Positions 9,357 through 17,991 of a stretch of 64,000 nucleotides of DNA are shown piece by piece. A program made the position numbers and the translations under genes. Source of the stretch: Nocardia nova SH22a (GTDB lineage Bacteria; Actinomycetota; Actinomycetes; Mycobacteriales; Mycobacteriaceae). The notes under the pieces are model-generated. The model had not been told where the DNA came from. It made no database searches and worked only from the letters and a program-made list of their open reading frames with translations. The stretch covers positions 3,596,001 through 3,660,000 of the forward strand of contig NZ_CP006850.1 of NCBI RefSeq assembly GCF_000523235.1, read 5' to 3'. Position 1 is the first letter of the stretch, and every line of letters starts with the position of its first letter.

Positions 9357-9409
9357 ACAATTCGCGGCCCGGCGATGTGGATCGCCGGCCCCAGGAAAGG
9401 ACGACATCC

Positions 9410-10258
9410 GTGGGAAAACTGGATGGCAAGGTCGCGGTGGTCTCTGGCGCCGCACGGGGACAGGGCCGCTCGCACGCGGTCGGTCTCGCGGCCGAGGGAG
9501 CGAGCATCATCGCCTTGGACCTGTGTGCCGACCTCGAGGGCAACACCTACCCGCTCGCGCGCCCCGCGGACCTCGACGAGACGGTGAACCTCATCGAAAA
9601 GGAAGGCGTGCGCGCACATCCGGTGATCGTCGATGTGCGTGAGCGCAGCGCGGTCTGGAACGCGATCGCCGAGGGCGTCGCGGCACTGGGCGGACTCGAC
9701 ATCGTCGTCGCGAACGCCGGAATCGCGCCCATGGGCAAGGGGCAGAGCATCCGGTCGTGGTCGGACACCATCGACACCGACCTGGCCGGCGTGTTCAACG
9801 TGGTGCAGGGCAGCCTGCCGCATCTGTCGCCCGGAGCGTCGATCATCGCCACCGGTTCGCTGGCCGCGCAGCTCGGCAGCTCGACCAAACAGGGGCCGGG
9901 CGGGTCGGCCTACAGTCTGGCGAAACAGGTTGTCGCGCACTACGTCAACGATCTGTCGATCCAGCTGGCCAAGCAGTCGATCAGGGTCAACGCCGTGCAT
10001 CCGACCAATGTGAACACCGACATGCTGCACAACGAGGGCATGTACCAGGTGTTCCGGCCGGACAAGACGTCGCCGACCCGCGAGGAGGCCGAGGCCGCCT
10101 TCCCCGCGATGCAGGCCATGCCGGTTCCGTACATCGAACCGCGGGACGTCACGAATCTGGTGCTGTTCCTCGCCGGTGACGACGCGCGCTACATCACCGG
10201 AAGCCAGCTCCGGGTGGACGCGGGCGGCTACGTGAAGGCCGTGCCGTGGGGGAAATGA
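9410..10258 (+). CDS. mycofactocin-coupled SDR family oxidoreductase
   Basis: 282-residue SDR with glycine motif [12 protein letters not shown] near the N terminus, NAG at NAGIAP, and active-site YSLAK. The insertion [20 protein letters not shown] after the second beta strand is characteristic of the mycofactocin-associated SDR group, whose bound NAD(H) is reoxidised by the peptide-derived cofactor mycofactocin rather than exchanged freely. Likely role: oxidation of an alcohol, paired with the preceding aldehyde dehydrogenase. GTG start at 9410 after CAGGAAAGG. No mycofactocin biosynthesis gene is in the window. Confidence 0.9.
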   Translation: MGKLDGKVAVVSGAARGQGRSHAVGLAAEGASIIALDLCADLEGNTYPLARPADLDETVNLIEKEGVRAHPVIVDVRERSAVWNAIAEGVAALGGLDIVVANAGIAPMGKGQSIRSWSDTIDTDLAGVFNVVQGSLPHLSPGASIIATGSLAAQLGSSTKQGPGGSAYSLAKQVVAHYVNDLSIQLAKQSIRVNAVHPTNVNTDMLHNEGMYQVFRPDKTSPTREEAEAAFPAMQAMPVPYIEPRDVTNLVLFLAGDDARYITGSQLRVDAGGYVKAVPWGK

Positions 10259-10295
10259 GCGCCGATACGACACCACCACCATCACGAGGAGCCAC

Positions 10296-10487
10296 ATGAC
10301 CGAGACGACGACCGTCTACAAGCTGTTCCGTTGTGTCATCTGCGGATTCGAATACGACGAGGAACTGGGCTGGCCCGACGACGGTATCTCGCCCGGCACC
10401 CGCTGGGACGATATCCCGGACGACTGGACCTGCCCGGACTGCGGCGCCGAGAAGTCCGATTTCGAGATGGTCGAGGTCGAACGGTGA
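10296..10487 (+). CDS. rubredoxin
   Basis: 63-residue rubredoxin. The Fe(Cys)4 ligands are Cys13/Cys16 (CVIC) and Cys46/Cys49 (CPDC), with conserved [13 protein letters not shown] between. It carries single electrons to an oxygenase, classically an AlkB-type hydroxylase; none is present here, so a P450 or another oxygenase in the cluster is the candidate acceptor. Clear CACGAGGAG ribosome site. Its stop overlaps the GTG of the reductase gene (GTGA), so the two are translationally coupled. Confidence 0.95.
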   Translation: MTETTTVYKLFRCVICGFEYDEELGWPDDGISPGTRWDDIPDDWTCPDCGAEKSDFEMVEVER

Positions 10488-11758
10488 CGGTCTCGCCCGA
10501 TGGACGTGTGGTGATCATCGGAACCGGCATCGCGGGCGCCACCGCCGCGGAGACGCTGCGCAAGGAGGGATTCACCGGCTCGATCGTGCTGGTGGGCGAT
10601 GATCCCTCGCCGCCCTATCGGCGTCCCATGGTGTCGAAGGAAATCCTCGCGGGCGCCGACATCGCGAAATCCCTGTTGCGCCCCAACGCATTCTGGCCGG
10701 ACCACAGCATCGAGCTGCGCACCGGCACATCGGTCGAGTCCATCGATGTCGATGCCGCGCGAGTGGTGTGCGAGGACGGCACGGCGCTGGCCTACGACGC
10801 CCTGATCGTCGCGACCGGTGGGCGGGCGCGCCGCCTGGCCTCGATGCCGCCCGACGCGCATCACGTGCGTCATCTGCGCGATGCCGCGCCGCTGCGCACG
10901 TGTCTGACACCGCCCGGCGGGGGCACGGCGTCCCTGCTCGTCATCGGCGGCGGACTGGTCGGCATGGAAGTGGCCGCCTCGGCGCGCGCCGCCGGAGCCG
11001 ATGTCACGGTACTCGAGGCCGGTGAACGTGTCCTCGAACGCGCTCTGCCCGGACCGGTCGCCGAAGCGCTGACCGGCCTGCATCGCGAGCGAGGGGTCGT
11101 GGTGCACACCGGTGTGCGGCTGGAGGAGGTCACCCGGGCCGGTGGCCGAACCCGGGTGAGTGCCCGGGACGGCCGGGAGTGGGTCGCCGACGCGGTCGTG
11201 GTCGCGGTGGGAATGACGCCGAACGACGAGCTGGCGAGCCGGGCCGGGCTGACCGTCGATGACGGGATCGTCGTCGACGAATTCTGTGCCACCTCCGCGC
11301 CGGGCGTCTTCGCGGCCGGTGATGTGGCGCGATTTCCCCGGCCGGTGCTGGGTGGTGTCGAACGGATCGAGCACTGGAACCACGCCCAGGCGCACGGCGC
11401 CGCGGCGGCCCGCAACGCCCTGGGCATCGCGACCGCCTACGAGGACGTGCCCTGGTGCTGGACAACTCAATTCGGCCGCACCGTGCAGACATCGGGATGG
11501 CCCGCCGCCGCGGCCGAGGTGGTCTCCTACGGCGATGCGGCGGGCGAGGCATACCTGGCTCTCGGTATGGCGGACGGCCGGCTGGTATCGGCCACGGGCG
11601 TGGGAAGACCACGCGATGTGCGCGCCGCGCGGACGCTGATCAAGGACGGGATCCGGCTGTCGCGCACCGTGCTCGAGGGCGCGGACATCGATCTCACCCG
11701 GTTGGCCGCCGGGCCGGGCGGTGGTGCGGGCGCGCCGGTGGCGGTCGCACCCGAATAA
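10484..11758 (+). CDS. rubredoxin/ferredoxin reductase (FAD, NAD(P)H)
   Basis: 424-residue two-dinucleotide-domain flavoprotein. The FAD-binding motif is [11 protein letters not shown] (about residues 11-22) and the NAD(P)H motif [10 protein letters not shown] (about 155); the ATG/GD region AAGDVARFP lies near 285. It belongs to the reductase family that includes putidaredoxin and rubredoxin reductases. The GTGA overlap with the rubredoxin indicates that it reduces that rubredoxin. Last gene of the first long operon; the next promoter region begins about 11800. Confidence 0.92.
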   Translation: MTVSPDGRVVIIGTGIAGATAAETLRKEGFTGSIVLVGDDPSPPYRRPMVSKEILAGADIAKSLLRPNAFWPDHSIELRTGTSVESIDVDAARVVCEDGTALAYDALIVATGGRARRLASMPPDAHHVRHLRDAAPLRTCLTPPGGGTASLLVIGGGLVGMEVAASARAAGADVTVLEAGERVLERALPGPVAEALTGLHRERGVVVHTGVRLEEVTRAGGRTRVSARDGREWVADAVVVAVGMTPNDELASRAGLTVDDGIVVDEFCATSAPGVFAAGDVARFPRPVLGGVERIEHWNHAQAHGAAAARNALGIATAYEDVPWCWTTQFGRTVQTSGWPAAAAEVVSYGDAAGEAYLALGMADGRLVSATGVGRPRDVRAARTLIKDGIRLSRTVLEGADIDLTRLAAGPGGGAGAPVAVAPE

Positions 11759-11813
11759 CGCTGCGCTCCCGCACGCGGCCACGTGCCCCCTGGACCGCTG
11801 CGCTCACTATCTA

Positions 11814-11832
11814 TACAGTAATAGATACAGTA
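11814..11832. promoter_or_regulatory. candidate TACNGTA-N5-TACNGTA operator
   Basis: Two perfect TACAGTA half-sites (11814-11820, 11826-11832) lie 12 bp apart, followed by a further TGCTGTA (11833-11839) that makes an inverted repeat with the second. The site is about 70 bp before the thiolase start at 11900, a position suited to repression. It shows the same architecture as the other sites in the window. Confidence 0.75.
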
Positions 11833-11899
11833 TGCTGTAAAACGACCCTGGCCCGTTGCCTGCCGGCAATGTGGCCCGAGACCTCAGAGGTTGATGGAT

Positions 11900-13078
11900 A
11901 TGGCCGAAGCCGTCATTGTCAGCGCGGTCCGCACCGCGATCGGGCGATCGTTCAAAGGAGCCCTCGCCAATGTGTCCTCGGAGACGCTGGCGAGCGCCAT
12001 CGTGCCGGAGGCGGTGCGCCGCGCCGGAATCGATCCCGCGATCGTCGACGATGTGATCCTGGCCGAATTGAATTACGGCGGCGGCGATCTCGCCCGCTAT
12101 GCCGCGGTGGCCGGCGGAATGGACACCGTTCCCGGGCAGGCGGTGAACCGGCACTGCACCGGAAGTCTCACCGCCATCGCCAACGGCGCCGCGCACATCG
12201 TCTCCGGAATGGAACGGGTGATCGTCGCCGGGGGAGTGCAATCGCTGTCCACCGCGCCCCTGATGAAATGGCGGGTGCCGGACAAGGCGGACATGGAGTT
12301 CGTCGAACCGTGGATGCCGCCGTCGCATCCGGAGACACCCGACGCCCCCACCCTCGACATGGCGATCACCGTCGGGTGGAATACGGCGAAGAAGGTGGGC
12401 ATCAGCCGGGCCGAGATGGACGCCTGGGCGCTGCGGTCGCATCAGCGCGCGATCGCGGCGATCGACGCCGGTAAATTCGCCGACGAGATCCTGCCGCTGA
12501 AGGTGCAGCAGCACGACGGCTCGGTCGTCGACTTCGCGGTCGACGAATTCCCGCGCCGGGACACCACTGCGGAGCGTCTGGCGTCGCTTCCGGTGCTGCA
12601 TCCGGAGATCGAGGGCTTCTCGATCACCGCCGGCAACAGCAGCGGTATCAACGATGCCGCCGCCGCCGTCACCGTGGTGGCCGACGACGTCGCCGCCGCG
12701 CAGGGCCTCGAGGTCATGGGCAAGGTCCGGGCCTGGGCCAATGCCGCGCTGACCCCGGCCGACAACGGTCTGGCCGCCGGGAAGGTGATCGGCAAGGTGC
12801 TCGACCGTGCCGGTCTGAAGGCCTCCGACGTCGCGCTGTGGGAGATCAACGAGGCGTTCGCGTCGGTGCCGATCGCGGCCTGCCGCGAGCACGGCCTGGA
12901 CGAGGAACTGGTCAACTTCTCCGGCAGTGGATGCAGTCTCGGACACCCGATTTCGGCGTCCGGTGCGCGGATGGTGACCACCCTGCTGTACGAGCTGCGG
13001 CGCCGGGGCGGCGGTATCGGGGTCGCGGCGATGTGTGCCGGCGGCGGCCAGGGCGGCGCCCTGGTGGTCGAGGTCTGA
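11900..13078 (+). CDS. thiolase (acetyl-CoA C-acyltransferase), FadA5-like
   Basis: 392-residue thiolase. The nucleophilic Cys is near residue 86 (NRHCTGSLTA), the His motif is GHPISASGARM, and the second catalytic Cys is in AAMCAGGGQGG, so all active-site residues are present. It cleaves 3-ketoacyl-CoA with CoA to release acetyl- or propionyl-CoA. ATG at 11900 is chosen because CAGAGG ends 9 nt upstream; TTG at 11891 and ATG at 11894 are alternatives in the same frame. It heads a three-gene beta-oxidation operon with the hydratase and SDR and has its own operator. Confidence 0.93.
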   Translation: MAEAVIVSAVRTAIGRSFKGALANVSSETLASAIVPEAVRRAGIDPAIVDDVILAELNYGGGDLARYAAVAGGMDTVPGQAVNRHCTGSLTAIANGAAHIVSGMERVIVAGGVQSLSTAPLMKWRVPDKADMEFVEPWMPPSHPETPDAPTLDMAITVGWNTAKKVGISRAEMDAWALRSHQRAIAAIDAGKFADEILPLKVQQHDGSVVDFAVDEFPRRDTTAERLASLPVLHPEIEGFSITAGNSSGINDAAAAVTVVADDVAAAQGLEVMGKVRAWANAALTPADNGLAAGKVIGKVLDRAGLKASDVALWEINEAFASVPIAACREHGLDEELVNFSGSGCSLGHPISASGARMVTTLLYELRRRGGGIGVAAMCAGGGQGGALVVEV

Positions 13079-13141
13079 GAGCCGCACAGAAATTCTTATC
13101 GTAAGTCTCACCGGTCGGTGAGTGGACAGATGGAGGGTCCG

Positions 13142-13903
13142 GTGTCGGACGAAGTTCTGCGGGAACGCCGCGGGCGCACGCTGGTGATCACGATCAACCG
13201 GCCCGATGCGCGCAACGCGATCAACACGGCGGTCAGTCAGGGACTGGCCGATGCCATCGACGAGCTGGACGAAAGCCCGGAGCTGTCGGTCGCGATCGTG
13301 ACCGGCGCGGGCGGAAATTTCTGCGCGGGAATGGATTTGAAGGCCTTCGCCGCCGGTGAGGTGGTGATCGTTCCGGGGCGTGGTCTCGGGTTCACCGAGA
13401 AGCCGCCGGTCAAGCCGATCATCGCCGCGGTGGAGGGCTATGCGCTGGCGGGTGGCACCGAGGTCGTGCTCGCCACCGATCTGATCGTCGCGTCGAAGAC
13501 GGCGAAGTTCGGTATCCCGGAGGTCAAGCGCGGTCTCGTCGCCGCCGGGGGCGGACTGCTGCGCCTGCAGCACCGCATCCCGTATCAGAAGGCCATGGAA
13601 CTGGCCCTGACCGGCGACAGTTTCACCGCCGCGGAAGCCGCGGGATACGGGCTGGTCAACGTGCTCGCCGAACCCGGGCAGGCGCTCGACGAGGCGCTCG
13701 CTCTGGCCGAGCGGATCACCGCCAACGGCCCGCTCGCGGTGGCCAAGACCAAAGAGGTGCTCGTCAACTCCGCGGACTGGACGACCGAGGAGATGTGGCG
13801 CAAGCAGCTCGAACTCGTCATCCCGGTGTTCCAGTCCAAGGACGCTCAGGAGGGCGCGGCCGCCTTCGCCGAGAAGCGCAAGCCCGAATGGACCGGGGCA
13901 TAA
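13142..13903 (+). CDS. enoyl-CoA hydratase/isomerase (crotonase family)
   Basis: 253-residue crotonase. The CoA/oxyanion segments NFCAGMDLKAF (about 60-70) and YALAGGTEVVLATD (about 100-113) are present, and the second-Glu region is around FGIPEVKRGLVAAGGG. It hydrates a 2-enoyl-CoA for the SDR and thiolase of the same operon. The GTG at 13142 follows GGAGGG closely; an ATG at 13130 is an alternative. Its length is normal for EchA proteins. Confidence 0.92.
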   Translation: MSDEVLRERRGRTLVITINRPDARNAINTAVSQGLADAIDELDESPELSVAIVTGAGGNFCAGMDLKAFAAGEVVIVPGRGLGFTEKPPVKPIIAAVEGYALAGGTEVVLATDLIVASKTAKFGIPEVKRGLVAAGGGLLRLQHRIPYQKAMELALTGDSFTAAEAAGYGLVNVLAEPGQALDEALALAERITANGPLAVAKTKEVLVNSADWTTEEMWRKQLELVIPVFQSKDAQEGAAAFAEKRKPEWTGA

Positions 13904-13958
13904 CAGCTTTCGGACGGTGGTCCGCGGCGAACAGACAATCATGAAGTGAGGAGACACA

Positions 13959-14729
13959 GTGTCTTTCGAAGGTGAAGTCGTATTGGTGACCGGCGGTGCC
14001 GGTGGTTTGGGCGCGGCGAGCGTGCGCCGGCTGCACGGCGCGGGAGCCGCCGTCGTGATCGCCGATCTCAACGACGAGAAGGGCAAGGCGCTCGCCGATG
14101 AACTCGGCAACAAGGCGGTCTATGTCCGGACTGACGTGCTGGACGAGGACGCCGTGCAGGCGGCCCTGGCCGAGGCCGACGATCTGGGCACCCTGCGTTA
14201 TTCGGTTGTCGCGCACGGTGGTTTCGGCGTGCTGGAGAAGGTCGTCAACCGGGACGGCTCGCCGCACACGTTCAAGGGGTTCACCGACACGATCGCGCTG
14301 TACCTGAGCGGTACCTACAATGTGCTCCGCCTGGCCGCGGCGAAGATCGCGAAACAGGAGCCGAAGGACAACGGCGAGCGCGGCGCCATCGTGATGACGA
14401 GCTCGATCGCCGGCTACGAAGGCCAGATCGGACAGTCCGCGTACGCGGCGGCCAAGGGCGGCGTGATCGGCCTGACGCTGGCGGGCGCGCGCGATCTGAG
14501 CGCCATCGGTATCCGGCTCAACAGCATCGCGCCGGGAACCATGCGCACTCCCATCATGGAGTTCCTCGGCGAGGAGAAGCTCGCGAATTTCGCTGCCTCG
14601 GTACCGTTCCCGAAGCGACTGGGCGCGCCCGACGAGTACGCCTCGCTGGCCCAGCACCTGCTCGAGAACCCGTACATCAACGGTGAGGTGGTTCGTATCG
14701 ACGGAGCCCAGCGCTTCCAGCCGAAGTAG
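13959..14729 (+). CDS. SDR, type II 3-hydroxyacyl-CoA dehydrogenase-like
   Basis: 256-residue SDR with glycine motif GGAGGLGAAS (about residues 11-20), Ser in TSSIAGYEGQ and YAAAK active site. The overall layout resembles HSD17B10-type 3-hydroxyacyl-CoA dehydrogenases, including the unusual AHGG in place of NNAG and long middle segment. It is placed directly after thiolase and hydratase, so it most likely oxidises the 3-hydroxyacyl-CoA. GTG start with TGAGGAG 5 nt upstream. The operon ends here at a strong terminator. Confidence 0.9.
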   Translation: MSFEGEVVLVTGGAGGLGAASVRRLHGAGAAVVIADLNDEKGKALADELGNKAVYVRTDVLDEDAVQAALAEADDLGTLRYSVVAHGGFGVLEKVVNRDGSPHTFKGFTDTIALYLSGTYNVLRLAAAKIAKQEPKDNGERGAIVMTSSIAGYEGQIGQSAYAAAKGGVIGLTLAGARDLSAIGIRLNSIAPGTMRTPIMEFLGEEKLANFAASVPFPKRLGAPDEYASLAQHLLENPYINGEVVRIDGAQRFQPK

Positions 14730-14750
14730 ACAGGCGCACGCCACCCGCTG

Positions 14751-14789
14751 CCGACGGAGCCCCGGACCTCGTGTCCGGGGCTCCGTCGG
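14751..14789 (+). terminator. perfect 17-bp hairpin terminator
   Basis: Stem 14751-14767 pairs perfectly with 14773-14789 across a 5-nt loop, 22 nt after the SDR stop. GC-rich stem without a clear U-tract, as is common in actinobacteria. It separates the thiolase operon from the CoA-transferase gene. Confidence 0.85.
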
Positions 14790-14854
14790 TGGATGATGCT
14801 GTAGACGTTACGTAGCCTCGCAATACGGTCGAGTCGATCCGGATGGGAGCGGTG

Positions 14855-15979
14855 GTGGATACGGTGCGCGATTGGGCGGCCTCCGGCGCCGTCGCTCTGA
14901 CCGGGCGCGCGGACGGTCCGCCTCGATTGCCGCCGGGACGGGCCGCCGGACGGGTGCGCGAACAGCTCGCGACGCTCGGCTTCGAGATTCCGGGGGTACT
15001 GGGCGAACGCGCCGCCTACGCGGGGCTGCGACGGCGAGGTCCATGGTCGTGTGGCGGGGCGTTTCGAACGATGCCGACACTCGATGGACATATCGGGTTG
15101 TCGCTCGCGCGTCCGAGCGATGTCGAACTGGTGCCCGCCCTGGTGGAGGGTGCGGCCGACGATCCGTGGGCGGCGGTGGCCCACTGGGCGGCCGGATGTT
15201 CGAGTCGCGAGGCGGACGAGCGGATTCGGCTCCTGGATCTGCCCGGCGGTGCCGTACCGGCGCCCAGTCGGACGGCGCGTCCGGGAGTGCTGACGAGTGT
15301 TCTCGGTCGGCGGACGGTGACGGCCGAGCCGCTGGTGGTGGATCTGACCGCATTGTGGGCGGGACCGTTGTGCGCGCATCTGCTGGGTCTGCGCGGCGCC
15401 CGCGTCGTCAAGGTCGAGAGCGTCCAGCGGCCCGACGGGGCGCGCCGCGGGGCCCGCGACTTCTTCGACCTGCTCCACCACGGTCACGAGGAACGCGTTG
15501 TCGACTTCGACCGTGACGCGGACCGACTGCGTGATCTGCTGCGCTCGGCCGATCTGGTGCTGGAGGCCTCGCGTCCGCGCGCACTGCGCCGGCTCGGCAT
15601 ATCCGCCGAGGAGATCGTCGCGGGAGGCACGTCGTGGTTGTCGATCACCGCCCGCGGAAGACAGTCCACGGCAGTCGGCTTCGGTGACGATGTGGCGAGT
15701 GCGGCCGGACTGTTCGTCACCGAACCCGGTGCGCCGGACCTGCTACCGGTGGGTGACGCGATCGCCGACCCGCTGGCGGGTGTGGCGGCCGCGGTCGCGG
15801 CGACCGACGCGCTGGCGAGTGCCGAGGCCCGGCTCATCGATGTCTCGATGCTGCATGTCGCCGCGGAAACGCTGACGCACGATGCTCCGGAACACGCGGT
15901 CGTGCGGCGCGATTCGCAGTGGTGGATCGACTACGACGGCGGTTCGGTCCGGGTGCGGGAACCGAGGAGGCGCCCGTGA
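14855..15979 (+). CDS. CaiB/BaiF-like CoA-transferase family protein, atypical architecture
   Basis: About 374 residues. A class III CoA-transferase N-terminal core (DLTALWAGPLCAHLLGLRGARVVKVE) appears only at about 160-185, preceded by about 150 residues with VRDWAASGAVALTG and a substrate-binding-like LARPSDVELVPAL. The presumed catalytic Asp is in LIDVSML near residue 330. Compared with canonical 400-residue enzymes the order is unusual and the C-terminal lobe short. It may move CoA between acids or be a CoA-ester-binding relative. GTG 14855 is preferred (GGGAG just upstream); ATG 14843 is possible. GTGA overlap with the next gene. Confidence 0.7.
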   Translation: MDTVRDWAASGAVALTGRADGPPRLPPGRAAGRVREQLATLGFEIPGVLGERAAYAGLRRRGPWSCGGAFRTMPTLDGHIGLSLARPSDVELVPALVEGAADDPWAAVAHWAAGCSSREADERIRLLDLPGGAVPAPSRTARPGVLTSVLGRRTVTAEPLVVDLTALWAGPLCAHLLGLRGARVVKVESVQRPDGARRGARDFFDLLHHGHEERVVDFDRDADRLRDLLRSADLVLEASRPRALRRLGISAEEIVAGGTSWLSITARGRQSTAVGFGDDVASAAGLFVTEPGAPDLLPVGDAIADPLAGVAAAVAATDALASAEARLIDVSMLHVAAETLTHDAPEHAVVRRDSQWWIDYDGGSVRVREPRRRP

Positions 15980-17409
15980 GCCTGGTGATCCGGGACGTGG
16001 AAGTGGCCGAATTGCCCACGCCGACCGCGCTTTCCGCGGCACCGGTGGCGGTGCGCAGGGCGGATGTGCGCATGGCGGGCGGGATCGTCACTCATGTGAC
16101 TCCGCCGGACGCCGCGCCCGATGCCGAGCGGACGCTGCCGGGAAACGGTGCGGCACTGCTACCGGGCCTGCACGACCATCACATTCATCTGCTGGCACTG
16201 GCCGCCGCCCGGGAGTCGGTCGATGTGGGCCCGGACGCCGTTGCGGGCGCGGACGAGATGCGCGCGGCGCTGGCATCGGCGCCGGTGGCGCACGGCTGGA
16301 TTCGCGCGGTCGGCTACCACGAATCGGTCGCGGGAGATCTCGACCGGCATGTCCTGGACCGGCTGCTGCCCGGCCGCCCGGTCCGCGTCCAGCATCGCAG
16401 CGGCGCGCTGTGGATTCTCAACTCCGCCGCGCTGGCCCGAGTGCGGGACGTACTCGACGAATCCGCTGATGTGGAACGCGAACCCGGCGGAGCGCCGAAC
16501 GGACGGCTGTGGCGATACGACACCCGCCTGCGGCCTGCGCTGCCCGCCGCGCCTCCCGATCTGACGGCGATCGGACGCCTGCTCGCGGGATATGGGATCA
16601 CCGGTGTCACCGACGCGACTCCGGACCTGGACTCGACAGCGGTGGCGCTGCTGGGCCGGGCGCACGCCCTCGGACACCTTCCGCAGGCGATCACGCTGCT
16701 CGGTGCGCCCGACTCCGAACTGCCGGAGGGGCTGCGCCGCGGTCCCCGGAAATTGTTGTTGCGCGACCACGATCTGCCGGATTACGACGCCCTGTGCGAG
16801 GTCGTCCGTGCCACCCATGCGCGCGGCCGGGCGGTGGCGGTGCACTGTGTGACCAGGGAGTCGCTGATCCTCACGCTGGCGGTACTCGAGGAAACCGGTG
16901 TGCTGCACGGGGATCGGATCGAACATGCCGCCGTCGTGCCCGGCGACGTCGCGGAATGGCTGGCGCGGCTCGGGGTGCGGGTGGTGACTCAACCGGACTT
17001 CCTCCGCACCCGCGCAGCGGCCTACAGGCGCGATGTCGCCCGCGATGACCTGCCGTACCTGTATCCGTACCGCTCGCTGCTCGCGGCCGGAATCCCGGTG
17101 TGCGCGTCCAGCGACGCACCCTACGGCGAGGTCGATCCATGGCGCGCGCTGGCCACCGCGGCGGCACGGCCATTGGGCCCCGGCGAAAATGTCCCCGCCG
17201 GAATTGGTCTCGCCGGATATCTCGGCGCGGCCGACGCGCCCGGCACAGCGCCACGCCGGATTGCCGTCGGCGCTGTGGCCGACGTCGTCCTGCTGCGGAC
17301 GCCCTTGGCGGCGGCCCTCGCCGATCCCACGGCGGACCTGGTCGCGGCGACGGTCATCACGGGCCGAATCCGGTACCGCCGCGGCGCGACCGAAACACCG
17401 CACGACTAG
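15976..17409 (+). CDS. amidohydrolase family 3 (YtcJ-like) metal-dependent hydrolase
   Basis: 477-residue amidohydrolase of the urease-superfamily type. The metal motif HDHHIHL follows a beta-sandwich N terminus at about residue 70; further ligands are likely His in AVHCVTRES and IEHAAVV, and Asp in CASSDAPYG. It probably hydrolyses a C-N or C-O bond or opens a ring; the substrate is unknown. GTG at 15976 overlaps the CoA-transferase stop (GTGA) and GAGGAGG lies 5 nt upstream, so the two are co-translated. Confidence 0.85.
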   Translation: MSLVIRDVEVAELPTPTALSAAPVAVRRADVRMAGGIVTHVTPPDAAPDAERTLPGNGAALLPGLHDHHIHLLALAAARESVDVGPDAVAGADEMRAALASAPVAHGWIRAVGYHESVAGDLDRHVLDRLLPGRPVRVQHRSGALWILNSAALARVRDVLDESADVEREPGGAPNGRLWRYDTRLRPALPAAPPDLTAIGRLLAGYGITGVTDATPDLDSTAVALLGRAHALGHLPQAITLLGAPDSELPEGLRRGPRKLLLRDHDLPDYDALCEVVRATHARGRAVAVHCVTRESLILTLAVLEETGVLHGDRIEHAAVVPGDVAEWLARLGVRVVTQPDFLRTRAAAYRRDVARDDLPYLYPYRSLLAAGIPVCASSDAPYGEVDPWRALATAAARPLGPGENVPAGIGLAGYLGAADAPGTAPRRIAVGAVADVVLLRTPLAAALADPTADLVAATVITGRIRYRRGATETPHD

Positions 17410-17415
17410 GAGCCA

Positions 17416-17700
17416 TCAGTTTTCGCCGGTGGCCGGTGCGGGCGGATCCGTCGACACCGGGGGAGTCTGCCCCGCGCGGCGCCGCTGCCGCAGGGACTCG
17501 ATCTTCACCACGACCGGGATCAGCCGGGGCCCGAGCGTGGCGCCCGCCTTGGCTTTCAGTTGAGCGAAATAATAGGCGGCGATGGGCTTGGCCCCTCCCG
17601 AGGCGATCAGTTTCGCCACGGCCCGCAGTTGTTCGATCCTGCTGGGGGAAGCACCCGAATTACCTTCGGCTGGAACGTTGTCCGTGCCCGTCGATGCCAT
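17416..17700 (-). CDS. small protein of unknown function (94 aa)
   Basis: 94-residue product with a disordered start, an amphipathic middle (RIEQLRAVAKLIASGGAKPIA, then AYYFAQLKAKAG) and a Pro-rich tail. I do not recognise a family. It is convergent with the amidohydrolase and has two candidate operators upstream (17755 and 17868), more than most operons here, which argues that it is a real regulated gene. The ribosome site GGAAGGG is about 10 nt from the ATG at 17700. No signal peptide or membrane segment. Confidence 0.6.
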   Translation of the reverse strand: MASTGTDNVPAEGNSGASPSRIEQLRAVAKLIASGGAKPIAAYYFAQLKAKAGATLGPRLIPVVVKIESLRQRRRAGQTPPVSTDPPAPATGEN

Positions 17701-17754
17701 TACCCGTCATCCCTTCCTTGGTGCGGGCCACATCGCCCACACGCCAATTAAGTG

Positions 17755-17773
17755 TACTGTAACAGCAACGGTA
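17755..17773. promoter_or_regulatory. candidate TACNGTA-N5-TACNGTA operator
   Basis: TACTGTA (17755-17761) and AACGGTA (17767-17773) have 12-bp centre spacing and lie about 55 bp upstream of the 94-residue gene. It is the proximal of two sites in this gap. Confidence 0.7.
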
Positions 17774-17867
17774 TTGTCTCCGAGGGTGCCTGCCGACCCC
17801 TGGGTCCGGGGTCGAGCGGAGAGTAGGCATCGGGGACCGTGGAAGCCCGTTCGGGTGATCGGCATAG

Positions 17868-17886
17868 TGCTGCAATAGCAACAGTA
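17868..17886. promoter_or_regulatory. candidate TACNGTA-N5-TACNGTA operator
   Basis: TGCTGCA (17868-17874) and AACAGTA (17880-17886) are at the same 12-bp spacing. It lies 95 bp further upstream than the 17755 site, between the 94-residue gene and the terminator of the neighbouring amidohydrolase. Confidence 0.55.
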
Positions 17887-17946
17887 TGAGCGTTTGGGAC
17901 GTGGTCCCGGGTTCGGTCTGCGATCCATGGCCCGGGCGCAGCGTGC

Positions 17947-17980
17947 GACAGCGCTCTTCCCGCACAGGAAGAGCGCTGTC
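17947..17980 (-). terminator. 14-bp hairpin terminator
   Basis: Perfect 14-bp stem (17947-17960 with 17967-17980) and 6-nt loop, 11 nt beyond the stop of the amidohydrolase gene at 17992. Confidence 0.75.
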
Positions 17981-17991
17981 GCCGGGCTTCT

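Noticed and set aside
13097..13103. TATCGTA before the hydratase gene
   Set aside because: Single degenerate half-site without a partner at 12 bp; not counted as an operator.
11807..14113. 768-codon open frame on the minus strand
   Set aside because: Antisense to the thiolase and hydratase genes, which have complete active sites and ribosome sites.
14797..14830. TGCTGTA, TTACGTA and TACGGTC before the CoA-transferase gene
   Set aside because: The half-site-like words are not at 12-bp spacing (11 and 16), so the pattern rule fails.
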